64,000 nt of DNA from Pseudocercospora fijiensis CIRAD86 (lineage: Eukaryota; Ascomycota; Dothideomycetes; Mycosphaerellales; Mycosphaerellaceae), in assembly GCF_000340215.1 (NCBI RefSeq), contig NW_006921539.1, positions 2,056,507 through 2,120,506 on the forward strand, read 5' to 3'. The translations under genes and the position numbers were made by a program. The notes under the pieces were generated by a model, which worked only from the letters and a program-made list of their open reading frames with translations, had not been told where the DNA came from and did not search any database. Below, piece after piece: positions 37,585 through 47,313 of this stretch. Each line of letters opens with the position of its first letter. Within the stretch, counting starts at the first letter, position 1.

Positions 37585-38544
37585 GCGATACGCGCGCGCG
37601 TACGAATAACGGTAATAGAGATAATAGTATCGCGCTATAAGCTAGTAGTATACCGGTAGCCGATATAGCTATATTAGTAACGGTATTACGGAGTGTATTA
37701 TTAGTTAAAGAAGAAGATTAGAAGCGAGGTAAAGTTAGCGCTAAGACGGCTAGCGCCGCTATTATTAATATTACTTGTTATTATCGCTACGCCTATAGAG
37801 ACAACCTTACCTATAATATAAGCCGAGGCACTAAGGGGTTAATTAAAACTTTAAGCCGCTTAAAAGATTAAGCGACTAATAGACTAACTAAGGGCAAAAA
37901 CTATAGAGCTAAGCTAGCCGGGGTCGATCTTGCGGATAATAGGTTACTCCTTAATCTTTCTAACCCTTTAAGCGAGGCGAACCTTAACTATTGCACTTAT
38001 AATAGCCTTTACCTATAGAAACTAGACGAACTATGTTTTTAAAAAGATAAGATAAGATTAACAATTAAAGGCTGCTAAACCTAACTAATTAGGGCTAGTA
38101 AAACTACGATAGTAAATAATAGCCCTTATAATAATAAGAACAATCCCTCGGAAGCGGACAACCTTCGGAAGCGGACATTTCTAGGTCTTTTAAGAGTAGA
38201 CGCAAAGAACTCGGATAACCTTACTTAGAACAGGGGTAGTGCTACAATACCCCGTATACCTACCTATTATAGTAGGGAAGGTACGCTCGTATTATAATTA
38301 GTTACTAGCCTTCAATTTATATAGCTATATAACCCCTTATTAGCACTATATTAGTAGTAATAGCGCAGTTAGAAGTTAGACATTGTACTAGAAGGTAAGG
38401 TTTGATATAGTTATATAATTAGGTAGTTAAGCGTTTAATTTAGCGCGGCTAAACAACTTAGTTAATCTACTAAGTTAGCGGTAACGGAGATTAGGTTAGA
38501 ATATAGACAGGCTACGAGGGCGCGGCCTTTAGAAGGGAAGCGTA

Positions 38545-38733
38545 TATTAGAGGTTATACGTAATTGGTATATAACTAGACCGAGTGAAGCTAGGGTCCTA
38601 ATGCCTTAGGCAGGGCTTAGCGCTTAGCGTTAGGCTAACTAGCCTGCCTTCCTCCCTCTCCTCTTAGATCTCTATCGAATACTATACTAATTTACTACTA
38701 CCCTATCTACCTGCTAATATAACCCTTCTTACA
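38545..38733 (+). repeat. 3' LTR of element A
   Basis: 189 bp, similar to the element D LTRs over the full length apart from a deletion of about 8 bp near its start; ends CTTACA. The same purine tract AGAAGGGAAGCG precedes it. Confidence 0.8.
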
Positions 38734-39540
38734 CTCTAGAGAAGCTAAGAAAGCATAGTTTTAACTAATATAAGGGTATAAAGTACCTACTTAAGAAACT
38801 CCTAACTGCTTTCGAACTAGACTATAAGAAGGAGGACTACGAACTCTTTAATTAGATAATTAAGGAGCTATAGTATCTTTCTAACTAGACAAGACCTAAT
38901 ATTACCTATACTATTAACTACTTAGCTAGATTCCTATAAAACCCTAGACTAGAGCATATTATAGTAGTAAGATATATCTAGAAATATATTGTAGGAACAG
39001 TTAATAAGTCCCTAGTATTTAAGAAGAGCAAGTCTAGAAAAGTTGATCTTAAGAGCTATCTTAAGGTCTACTTAGATTCTAACTTCGCTAGTAACCTAAA
39101 AACCTCGAGGTCTATATTAGGATTCCTACTCCTTATAGTAGGAGGACTAGTTCTCTAGAAATCCTAGCTTTAGAAGGAAGTTGTCTACTCTAGTACTAAG
39201 GTAGAGTACGTAGCACTTACTAAAGCTATAAGGGAGTTAAAGTAGCTAAGGAACCTCTCTAAGGAAATTAGTAGCTTTACTAGGTTTAAGTTTAACTATA
39301 TTAAAATCAACTGTAATAACTAGTTAACTATCTATCTTATAAAGAATTATACTAACTCTAGTAGGTTAAGGTATGTTTCCCTAAGGAACTACTACTATAG
39401 AGAGTAGTATAATAAAGGGAGGATTAATGTTTAGTACATTCCTACTAATCTCTAAATAGCAGACTAGCTTACTAAGCCTAAGTTAAACAACCCTATCCTC
39501 TAGGATCTAGACTAGTAAAGGACAAACTCTAAAGTCACTT
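38734..39540 (+). pseudogene. Ty1/Copia Pol fragment (RNase H)
   Basis: The plus-strand frame near 39,060-39,470 reads as the RNase H end of Copia Pol. It has a VYLDSNFASN-like start, LKTSRSILGF, a GGLV block, KEVVYSSTKVEYVALTKA and an IADxLTKP-like end, with RIP stops at several Trp and Gln positions. The RT part and LTRs were not found, so this is a fragment next to the 3' end of element A. Confidence 0.75.
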
Positions 39541-39873
39541 ATTTTATTCTTATTTATTACTAGAACAGGAAGTTAAACTTAATATACTTATTTTTATTTT
39601 ATTACTCTCTATAGACTAAGTACTCTTCTAGTTCTCTGCTAGGGTATTTCGGTATCTAGAGCAATCTTTTAGCTCTTAGTACAATATCTTAAAGTAGAAA
39701 CAAACATTAAAACCGGATTTGCCTAATCTATAAGGACTAGAAGCTCCCTAATACTGCAAATCTTAAATTATATATTAGAAGTTTTGTCTAAAGGATCTCT
39801 AACCTTCTAAGAATACTCCTATCCTTTTAAGGACTACCTATTTCCTCGTTAGTATCGACCTTGTCGTTATCCT

Positions 39874-39933
39874 AACGATCTAATAGCCTACTCTAGGAAG
39901 AATAACGATCTAATAGCCTACTCTAAGAAGAGC
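39874..39933. repeat. Two-copy 30-bp direct repeat
   Basis: AACGATCTAATAGCCTACTC plus ten further bases occurs at 39,874-39,903 and again at 39,904-39,933 with one difference (G/A). Confidence 0.8.
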
Positions 39934-40089
39934 TAGACGGGACTAGTATAGCCGATCTAGAAGAAAGCCGAGAGTATAGATTCCGACTACGACTAGCTAT
40001 CGTAGTAGTAGTATAGACCCCTACCTACTAAGCTAACGCGTTCGTAATCGCTTAAGCGCCTTCCGGAGTATTCTAGTTAATCCTAGAAG

Positions 40090-40920
40090 GAATCGGGATA
40101 TATAGGCGACGCTAATTACTACCTGCTATACTGCCTATATTGCGAGGCAGTAGCCTAACAGGACCCGGAAGATTTGCCTAGCGACTAGTACTCGAACGAG
40201 GGCGCGATATATAGCCCACAACCTAGTTAGTTTCTAATTAAGTCTCAAGTTAAACCCAACTTACTCGACTTATTATAACAACTATAATAGTTTAGGCTAG
40301 TACAATTAGTATAGGCACCCTTAAGAAACTTACTCCTATTAACAGTTAGAGTAACACACTCCTTATATATACCCTTACCTTCCTAATAGGGCTTGCACCT
40401 ATTATTCCCCTAATAGATAGTACGACTAGAAGTAGTATATATAAGTATAGCTAGAAGATAGTTAACGTTAGATCTAGAGGCTAGGTTAAACTTCTTATCC
40501 GCCCTACGTATTGCAGCCGCGATAGCTAGATATAAGGGAGTATTACTGCCCTTTTGCTTAAAGGAGCGTATAAAGATAATAACGTCGCTATTACGTAGCT
40601 AGGGAGGTATCTCGTTAAACTTCGAATTAGCTAGAGCGATTAGGATCTTCTATAGGATCGCGATAGTAATCTTAATCTCTTTTAAGACTACTCTCTATTA
40701 GTATAGGAAGGCGTATCTAATTAATAAAGCCTTACTATTATCGATTAACTACTGCTTATCGTAGCGACTAGGTAGCTTCTTATTTAGATCATCTCCTCTA
40801 CCGCCGCTACTACTACTACCTATACTAGTAGCTAGGCTACCTAGACTAGACTAAGTTGCCGCAGCTATAATAGTACCTTTAGTTAAAATTAGGTTATATT
40901 AAACTATATCGGAAAACTTC
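40090..40920 (-). pseudogene. RIP-degraded gene for a cysteine-cluster (DUF3716-like) protein
   Basis: The minus-strand frame gives a basic, Ala-rich segment followed at about 40,300-40,420 by a Cys pattern: Cys-Lys-Pro then a Tyr or mutated Cys, Gly-Lys-Gly, Glu-Cys-Val, Gly-Ala-Tyr-Thr-Asn-Cys, and a final Cys. This spacing resembles the fungal DUF3716 zinc-cluster-like domain (C..C..G.GxF..C...GxCxNC). The assignment is from memory of the family pattern. In-frame TAG/TAA codons and Cys-to-Tyr changes indicate a dead copy. Its place in a RIP zone suggests it was part of a duplicated sequence. Confidence 0.4.
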
Positions 40921-41390
40921 GGTTATATATTAGTTAGTAGAAAGAAGAAGTTTAAGTTTAAACAGAAAGCGCACTTCTTAAATATAGACTGCTAGGCTTA
41001 CTATACAGATAGGGTCTAAGTAGTAAACGTATAGTAAGTACGGCTTTATTTTTACTTTAGTATATATAAAAGAACTAGACTAATTAGCGAACTAGGAGAA
41101 GCAACCCTATATTACTTAGAACGTAATATATAGGTTACCTATATCTAATTAATTACAAGATAGCTATACTTTATCTAATAATGCCTATAATAGCTAAGAA
41201 AGGGAAAAGTAAGGGAAAATAGCCTTTTGTTCTAATAGGTTCTACTAGAGGGGGAGTATTACAGATTAGTTAGCACTGCCAAGTGCTAAGGCCTAATTTC
41301 CTAGCGATATATATAGCCTTTAGCTTAGATAGAAACTTGATTCCTTTCCTTATACAATTCTATAGTTAATCAATTAATGACTTGTTCTGC
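40921..41390. other. End of the left RIP-mutated block
   Basis: No gene seen. CpA and TpG become common from about 41,360-41,395 onward, which marks the edge of the intact gene island. Confidence 0.6.
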
Positions 41391-41600
41391 TCAGCTTAAT
41401 CACAACACATAGGGATATACCACAGGTTGCGCCCCGGTGGCCATATCCACAGTTTTCATAGAGCCAGGTCGTCGTCGCTTTGGCACTGCTAAGACGCTCC
41501 AGCAGAGGCCTGAGACTTACATCGCACCACATCGGTGCTTGGTCCCGGACCGGATCTTCAACCCTTGTCATCTTGTCACATTGACATCTTCGCGCCTCCA

Positions 41601-42173
41601 ATGATAAAGATCTATATCATTGTCTCTATCCTAACTGCGCATGTCTTTGCCCTGCCAACGAGCCCATCGTCCTGGTCGGAGCTTCAGCTTCAAGGTAGAA
41701 GTCTTCCTGCACGCCGGTCCGTATATTTGCTGATCAGAGAATAGACGCCATTGCTGAGCCTCGATCCCCGCCCGAAGCGATACTGAACGAGCACATCCCG
41801 AACGATGTGCATATGCTCCTGGATTCGAGACATTGGCAACATGAGGAAGAAGTCGAAGGCTACAGCTATCGTTGCGACGCCAGCAGCAGGTCGAGTCCAA
41901 GTCACATGGGTACGGAATAGCTGTCGATACCGATGCCGCACGTCAGAAACTGGTGGCTGATTACTTTGACGTCTAGATATGGGCAAGTGGCATACATACA
42001 TGTATGGTCAGGAGGCTAGACTGGTTTGCTAACGATCGTTTTGAGCGCCAGGATGCAAGCAATCGAGTGTGAGTCTGAGAGGAAGGCGTGCGCCAGTACG
42101 CGATGATGTGAACGAGAATGATGAGGCGCTGATCGACTGGCTGTATTGGTTCTCAAAAGGCTGGGATATCTAG
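41601..42173 (+). CDS. Probable small secreted protein (three exons)
   Basis: Proposed exons are 41,601-41,694, 41,745-41,909 and 42,052-42,173, giving 126 aa. The N-terminus (Met-Ile-Lys, then a hydrophobic run ending VFA) looks like a signal peptide with a cleavage site after Ala17. The mature part is polar and acidic and has two Cys, one near the end of exon 2 and one at the start of exon 3. It ends with a Trp-rich DWLYWFSKGWDI. Intron 1 is 50 nt (GTAGAA...ATAG, branch-like CTGAT). Intron 2 is 142 nt (GTACGG...CCAG, branch GCTAAC). Exon phases fit and exon 3 is open only in the required frame. I know no homologue. It borders the RIP block, a usual place for effector-like genes. The model rests on splice logic only. 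Confidence 0.4.
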
Positions 42174-42422
42174 ACAAAATTCTCCCAGATCGCAAGTCAA
42201 CTTCTCTACATGCACTGCTCTTTATGGGAGGCATGAGATGGCGACCGTGACCATTCCCAGCCCCTCCACTGTGGAAGTGCCATCGTGAAGGCGCTAGAGC
42301 GGCAACACACGGCGTTCTAATGACGATGCCAGATCTTTCCAGTCGTAGTGAAGAAAGATCCTCGAACGCTATTTTGATCGCGACTCCCTGTTATTGAAGC
42401 AGTCCACACATTCGCAGGAAGG

Positions 42423-42707
42423 ATGGGTCTCTGCTCGTCGAAGCCACGTAACACTGATCGCCCTTCAGGCGACGGCGACGACGACGGCGACGCTTGTCTA
42501 CATCCATACTGCGTATCACTGCATCCAGAACACCAGCCAACATGGTATGCTCGTCCGAACAGATACCGTGAGAAGCATAGAGAAAGAGGTCCAACACGGC
42601 TACGTGCCGCCTCAAGTCGAGGCAGTGTCACGACAGGTCCATACGACAGGTCCATACGATACAGAGCAAAGCGGGACATATCTACGACCCAAGACGAGCA
42701 GGCTTAA
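42423..42707 (+). CDS. Weak candidate: 94-aa protein with N-myristoylation-type start
   Basis: An ATG opens a 94-codon frame beginning Met-Gly-Leu-Cys-Ser-Ser-Lys. MGxCxxK is the pattern for N-myristoylation with nearby palmitoylation of membrane-anchored proteins. The rest is Asp/Gly-rich, then Arg-rich and low in complexity. A 13-bp direct repeat (ACAGGTCCATACG, about 42,635-42,660) lies inside. Several other frames on both strands are also open here, as in any GC-rich intergenic DNA, so the call is weak. Confidence 0.2.
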   Translation: MGLCSSKPRNTDRPSGDGDDDGDACLHPYCVSLHPEHQPTWYARPNRYREKHRERGPTRLRAASSRGSVTTGPYDRSIRYRAKRDISTTQDEQA

Positions 42708-42853
42708 GTGAATAGGTTCAAAAACACCCTTGACGACATCAAGAAGCCCTTCAATGCTGTTTGCTCGATCACAGAGGCCCAGCAGATCGATCAGAGACGA
42801 TGCATAAAACACAATTGTGCATCCCTCATCCTTGATTCCGCCACACACCTCTC

Positions 42854-43153
42854 ATGCCATCCCTCTCCGACTTCTACGCCGGCCTCAAGGTCTTCTTTCT
42901 GCAACCCAGCGAAGACAGATTCCACCCCATCTCCAACAGCAAACTTCAAAAACGTCACTATCTCACCAACATGCCACAAGAGGTGCGGAGTCATTATATT
43001 TCTCGCCCGATCGGACCTGTGTATGTCAATCATTTGTCTGTGACTGGTCAATGGAACCGGAAGATGAATCCTCCTGATCCGAATGCGACGGGAGTTGTGA
43101 TTGGGAAGAGAATTATTGTTGTTGAGGAGGATGGGACGAGGAAGAGGCTGTGA
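42854..43153 (+). CDS. Small hypothetical protein (99 aa, or 60 aa from an inner start)
   Basis: The frame from ATG 42,854 gives 99 residues and ends with a natural-looking segment (NATGVVIGKRIIVVEEDG, then Lys/Arg). The ATG at 42,971 in the same frame has a better start context (CCAACATGC) and would give 60 aa. No domain, signal peptide or membrane segment is visible. Overlapping frames on both strands are open, so coding status is uncertain. Confidence 0.35.
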   Translation: MPSLSDFYAGLKVFFLQPSEDRFHPISNSKLQKRHYLTNMPQEVRSHYISRPIGPVYVNHLSVTGQWNRKMNPPDPNATGVVIGKRIIVVEEDGTRKRL

Positions 43154-43630
43154 GATGGTCCCAGCTTTCATTGAGAGTCGACATTGGGGCGGTATTAGTG
43201 GTCTTGATGGCACTATCTCGAAACAAGTCACCGCATAATCTGGTCCAAGTAGTATGAGGCAGAAGTGCGTCGTGAAGATGTATGGCTTGTCTCAAGCTTT
43301 AGGCCGGGTGGACTAAGTCCTTTCCGTCTGAGATCTCTGAGACACATCTAGCTTCCTCACGCCTTCTTCTTCACCTGTTTCTCTCCAAATTATCGTGCCA
43401 AAAAGAAGCTGAATATCGGTCGACAGTAACGGGCTGTCTTGTTTTGATCCGAAAAGAGATGTTTCAGATGCACTCTGTCGCTACAACAACTTTGAGCAGC
43501 ATCCGCTCGCAGTCAGCCATCACGGTGGCGAGAAACGCACTAGAAACTGCGTGATTTCGAACATGACTTGGTCACAGCCAAAGTCTTTCCTTACGGGAAT
43601 ACACTCAATCATATCGAGGAAGATCGTACC
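43154..43630. other. Intergenic region upstream of the PARG gene
   Basis: No gene seen. It probably holds the promoter and 5' leader of the gene starting at 43,631. A pyrimidine-rich patch lies at about 43,350-43,390. Confidence 0.4.
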
Positions 43631-44728
43631 ATGGGTCGAGCTCAACCTTCTTACGCCCCCATCGCTCAACAAGGCTTTCGAAAGGACCAGAGAGCCAAAC
43701 ACGCACGCGTCATAATCACCAAGACAATTCCGCAAATCCTGAATTCCGATGCAAGAGCGCGGAAAGGTGTTGCAAACGCTGAGCTGATCTCGCATCCTCC
43801 AGGCGTCAAGAGTCGAAGCAAGAAAGCTACGAGGCGCGCAAGCCAAGGAGCTGATGACTCTTCTCAAACGTCCCCGAATCAGGACTCTGCCTCGCCTTCT
43901 TTGGAGCTTCGCATCCACGTCGCAGACACACTTGTGGTAGCGCAAGATCTGCACCATAGTTCAAGGTCTAAGAAGAATGTCGCTGTTCTCAACATGGCCT
44001 CGCCTTTGAGACCTGGTGGCGGCGTGCTGAACGGCGCAACATCACAAGAAGAACTGCTGTGTACACGTACCACGCTCTTGCCGTCATTGAAGGAAGAATG
44101 GTATCGTCTGCCTGAGCTCGGCGGAATCTGGTCACCGGATGCTCTCGTCTTCCGTTTGCAAGAAGAAACTCTTCCGAAGGCTCGGCGATTTTATGTCGAT
44201 GTTATCTCAGCGGGCATGTTACGATTTCCAGACCTTACAGAGCATGGTTGCTATGCGAGTCAAAAGGATCGAGATCTTGCCCGAGAGAAAATTCGACGTG
44301 TGCTACAGATTCTGGTCGAGAAGAAAGCCGATCGCGTCGTGTTGGGGGCTTGGGGCTGTGGAGCCTACGGAAACCCTGTTCATGAGATTGCTCAAGCGTG
44401 GAGGTATGCGCTGCGAGGAGAATGCGGCAATTTCAATCAGGTTGTTTTCGCTATCAAGGATTCTCGCATGGCAAGAGAATTCGCTGGGGCATGGGGCGAT
44501 GAGATCGAGGTGATGGAGGATGGAAAGGGTATGGCATCGGCTGGTGAGTCAGAAGAGGACCGAGAGAGGGAAGAGCTCTTGCAGAAGATCGAGACGCTTG
44601 AATCGCAGATCAAGGAGGTCAAGACGCCAATGTTGAAGGAGAGTTTGGAGGGCACTTTGCGCGCTTTAAGAATGGAGCTGGCGAAAGCCAACCAGGACGC
44701 AAGCGATGACGAGGAAGACAGCAGCTAA
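43631..44728 (+). CDS. Microbial-type poly(ADP-ribose) glycohydrolase (DUF2263/TIGR02452 family)
   Basis: A single-exon gene of 365 aa. The first in-frame ATG, 43,631, lies in a strong context (ACCATGG) and was chosen; the open frame upstream has no ATG. The core shows the PARG macrodomain signature: NMASPLRPGGG (residues 121-131) followed by GATSQEE (135-141), matching GGG-X(6-8)-QEE, where the second Glu is the catalytic acid. Further family blocks are VDVISAGMLRFP (189-200) and GAWGCGAYGNP (239-249). Residues 308-350 are Glu/Lys/Leu-rich and look like a coiled coil, and the tail is acidic. PARGs remove ADP-ribose chains from proteins. This microbial-type family is common as a single gene in fungi. 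No intron is needed. It is probably a general cellular gene, unrelated to the PKS-NRPS. Confidence 0.88.
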   Translation: MGRAQPSYAPIAQQGFRKDQRAKHARVIITKTIPQILNSDARARKGVANAELISHPPGVKSRSKKATRRASQGADDSSQTSPNQDSASPSLELRIHVADTLVVAQDLHHSSRSKKNVAVLNMASPLRPGGGVLNGATSQEELLCTRTTLLPSLKEEWYRLPELGGIWSPDALVFRLQEETLPKARRFYVDVISAGMLRFPDLTEHGCYASQKDRDLAREKIRRVLQILVEKKADRVVLGAWGCGAYGNPVHEIAQAWRYALRGECGNFNQVVFAIKDSRMAREFAGAWGDEIEVMEDGKGMASAGESEEDREREELLQKIETLESQIKEVKTPMLKESLEGTLRALRMELAKANQDASDDEEDSS

Positions 44729-45499
44729 ACTGATGCTTTCTGATACTTTCTGATGCCAGCATCAACAAAGCAGACGTCTTGCTCCAACGCAAACTCCAGT
44801 GACGCATACACGAGTCTTTTCATCGAGGGCCCTCCCTATACTCAACCTAATCACTCTTCACATTGCGAGCTCGTGTGCTGTCGCGAGATAGCATTGGTAG
44901 CAGTCCTCTGTATGCTTTGTCCCTGCTGTGGGACAAGGTTCGATCATTGCTTTGGAATCGACCATGGAACCGTGCCGCTCTCAACATCGCGTCGACAAGT
45001 TCTCAAGGCCTGGCCTTGTTCCATGTATGATTTCGAAATTTGAATATTGCAAAGATCTATCCTGGTACTGTAGTGCAGTTCTGCAGTTGACGTGGAGAGG
45101 AAGCGGCAATGCAACTACGATAAATGTCGACTTGGCATCACGACTCACTGGTACAATCTGAAAAAAATTCAATTACTTGAGCTACCCTCAAGATATAGAA
45201 GTCTTGAGAGTATATTGGTAATCTCGTAGCCCATGACCCTCAGCAAATTTACCCTAACGAGGTCTAGCAACTCATTCCCGATGCCTACCTAATAGTTGCG
45301 ATTGTCGAGATGCCTCAAGCATTGTCTGAACTCGCGACGAAGCTATGCGTCCGAGTCCCACATATATCTAGGTAGGGATGTATCTGTGCAAGAGTGGGAG
45401 GGAAGTGGCAGGGATGGAGGGCCGACGCCGAGCATCGGCCAAAGCTGAGCGACGATATCATCAACAACCCAATCCTCCAAAAGACAAGACAATCGAACA
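44729..45499. other. Intergenic region between the PARG and MBL-fold genes
   Basis: About 770 bp of intact (non-RIP) DNA. It starts with the PARG 3' end, where CTTTCTGAT repeats twice just after the stop. Several short frames are open on both strands, but none shows a protein motif. The right part should hold the promoter of the gene at 45,500. Confidence 0.5.
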
Positions 45500-46551
45500 A
45501 TGGCGACACTAAAAACGAGAGACGATCTGCTCATATGCGTAGCATGCGGCACACAATTCGACATCCCGGCATCGAGTCCCCCCAAAGGCTGTAGAATCTG
45601 CGACGTACAGTACCCTCCCTATCGCAACACCCCAACCCAACACTAACCACACCCACCCATCCCCAGGACCCACGCCAATTCATCCCTCCCACCGGCCAAA
45701 CATGGACAAATCTCTCCGCAATGCGACACGGCAAAACCTACCACAACGTAATCCAACCCGAAAAATTCGACCCCCGAATGACCTCCATCTTCACCTCGCC
45801 CAAATTCGCCATCGGCCAACGCTGCATTCTCCTCGAAACTCCCGGGGGGAATGTTTTGTGGGACTGCATCACCTACCTCGACCAGGAGACGGTGGATTTC
45901 ATCACCTCCAAGGGCGGACTCCACGCGATTGTGATTTCCCATCCGCATTACTACACCACGCATCTGGATTGGGCGAAGACGTTTGATTGTCCCGTGGTTG
46001 TGTCCGAGGAGGATGTCGAGTGGGTGAATCGGGGTGATCCGGATGGGAGGAGGAAAATGATTGGGACGGGGAGGATTGAAGAAGAGATTTTGGGGGGTGG
46101 GAGTGGAAGAAGGGATGTTGTCAAGGCCATTAAGGTGGGCGGACATTTTCCGGGATCGTTGTGTTTGCTTTGGGAGGAGAAGTTGATGGTTGCTGATACG
46201 TTGGTGACGACGCCGGTGAGTGGGAAGTATGATGATGGGATTGTTGTTGGAGGTGGGAGATGAGTGGTGCTGATGAGAGGACAGTCTGGGTTGTACCATG
46301 TCGATCGCCCGCCCGGAACGAACTCTTATGTCTTCATGTGGTCGATCCCGAATATGATCCCTCTTCCCCCGGATGTCATCCATGAGATGTGGAAGAGATT
46401 GAAGCCGTACGACTTTACGAGCACGCACGGTGCATTTGCTGGGATTGATGTGCGAGATCAAAACGTCAAAGCACGTGTTCTCGAGAGCATGAAAATCCAG
46501 GTATCAAGCGCAGGATGGAAAGATGTTGCGATTTTGAAGGAGACTTTATGA
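45500..46551 (+). CDS. Metallo-beta-lactamase-fold hydrolase (three exons)
   Basis: Exons 45,500-45,604, 45,667-46,215 and 46,285-46,551 join in phase 0 to give 306 aa. Intron 1 (62 nt) has GTACAG, a perfect CTAAC branch and CCCAG. Intron 2 (69 nt) has GTGAGT, CTGAT and ACAG. The start context is good (ACAATGG). Residues 13-34 carry a CxxC...CxxC pair (CVAC, CRIC), a small zinc-ribbon-like start. The MBL metal site is His127-Pro-His129 with His134, His195 (GGHFPGS), Asp212 (VADT) and His266 (STHG). The usual HxHxDH reads HPHYYTTH, so the Asp is absent from its normal place. This matches a fungal MBL subgroup of unknown substrate; a hydrolase or glyoxalase-II-like role is likely. Without splicing, the frame would stop at 46,261. 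Confidence 0.85.
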
Positions 46552-46677
46552 ATTGGGGAACGAATGATGTTTTCTATCCAAACGCTACGAGCTAGCACGC
46601 CGAGAAGTCGAAGGACTGTAATCAACGATCAATACGAGCATCCTGAAGAAAAGAAATGTGGGTAGGGTCGATCCAAC

Positions 46678-47313
46678 TCACGCCATCTTTCGCCTTCGCA
46701 ACATGACTTCCTCGTTCCGCCGCAGTTCTTCTCTGCTGCGCTCTACAGCTCGATCGATGCTCGCCTGAACGCGACCCGTGACTTCCTCAATCGGTGTCTC
46801 CATGCCCACCAGCCCGATGAATTTGCCTACTTTCCTCCTCTTGATGCGTATGCGCTCTTTGTCACTGAGATTGGCGTACGGATTGCGGCTGCTACCTTGA
46901 ATGTCGTCTGCTTGGCTAGGGACGACGGGGGTCTGAAGGTCCTCCACCGTGTCCATCAAGTCTTCGAGCCACTGTGCCTCATCATGGGACAGAGCTCTGC
47001 TGTGCCGTCGCGGTTGCCTGCCGTCTTTGCTGACAGCGGAAGTCGGTGTGGTGACTCTTGGTTTTGCAAGAAACTCTTTGTCCCAATTCATGGTCGCCGG
47101 ATAGTGATGGGTGAAGCGGTGCGGGGTGGATTGATGGTAATAGTGCGCGATGCTGTCGAGCTGGTCTTCCGTGAGCAGATGGAAGGCCATCAGCGTCTTT
47201 GGGAAGTCCGGATGTGGTGGGCCTTCTGGGAGAGGCACGAGCGGTGCGAGACGAAGCTGCAGCGTCGCGATCTTCTTTGCCAGGACTGTATTGTTGCGCG
47301 TGGAAGGTGCCAT
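46678..47313 (-). CDS. Conserved hypothetical fungal protein (211 aa)
   Basis: A single-exon gene on the minus strand, convergent with the MBL gene (126 bp between the stops). The protein has a Pro-rich N-terminal part with HPDFPKTLMAFHLL and LDSIAHYYHQST (about residues 33-66). A NWDKEFLAKP block follows (about 76-85), then a polar linker. The C-terminal third is basic and helical, with KERIRIKRRKVGKFIGL (about 151-168) and an Arg/Glu-rich end. It looks like a conserved protein of dothideomycete fungi, but I cannot name a domain or function. No signal peptide or membrane segment is seen. The basic helix could bind nucleic acid; this is a guess. Confidence 0.7.
   Translation of the reverse strand: MAPSTRNNTVLAKKIATLQLRLAPLVPLPEGPPHPDFPKTLMAFHLLTEDQLDSIAHYYHQSTPHRFTHHYPATMNWDKEFLAKPRVTTPTSAVSKDGRQPRRHSRALSHDEAQWLEDLMDTVEDLQTPVVPSQADDIQGSSRNPYANLSDKERIRIKRRKVGKFIGLVGMETPIEEVTGRVQASIDRAVERSREELRRNEEVMLRRRKMA

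Larger units (their letters stand above)
19905..38733 (+). mobile_element. Chromovirus element A, 5'-truncated and split by element C
   Basis: Sequence from 19,905 to 23,330 matches element D from about 29,890 to 33,300 (RT, RNase H, integrase, chromodomain). Sequence from 37,590 to 38,733 matches the rest of D including its 3' LTR (38,545-38,733, 189 bp, ending ACA). The two halves are separated by element C (23,331-37,584), flanked by the direct repeat GCGAT (23,326-23,330 and 37,585-37,589). A therefore is the oldest layer of the nest. It lacks the Gag region and the 5' LTR. All Pol frames contain RIP-type stops. Confidence 0.8.

Noticed and set aside
43568..43630. Upstream extension of the PARG gene
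   Set aside because: There is no in-frame ATG; the frame opens with TTG, whereas 43,631 has a strong start context.
44753..45172. Short open frames between the PARG and MBL genes
   Set aside because: They overlap on both strands, lack motifs and have no splice-supported extension.
45721..46263. Stop codon at 46,261 as a break of the MBL gene
   Set aside because: A canonical intron (46,216-46,284, GTGAGT to ACAG) removes it and keeps the frame and the last metal ligand.
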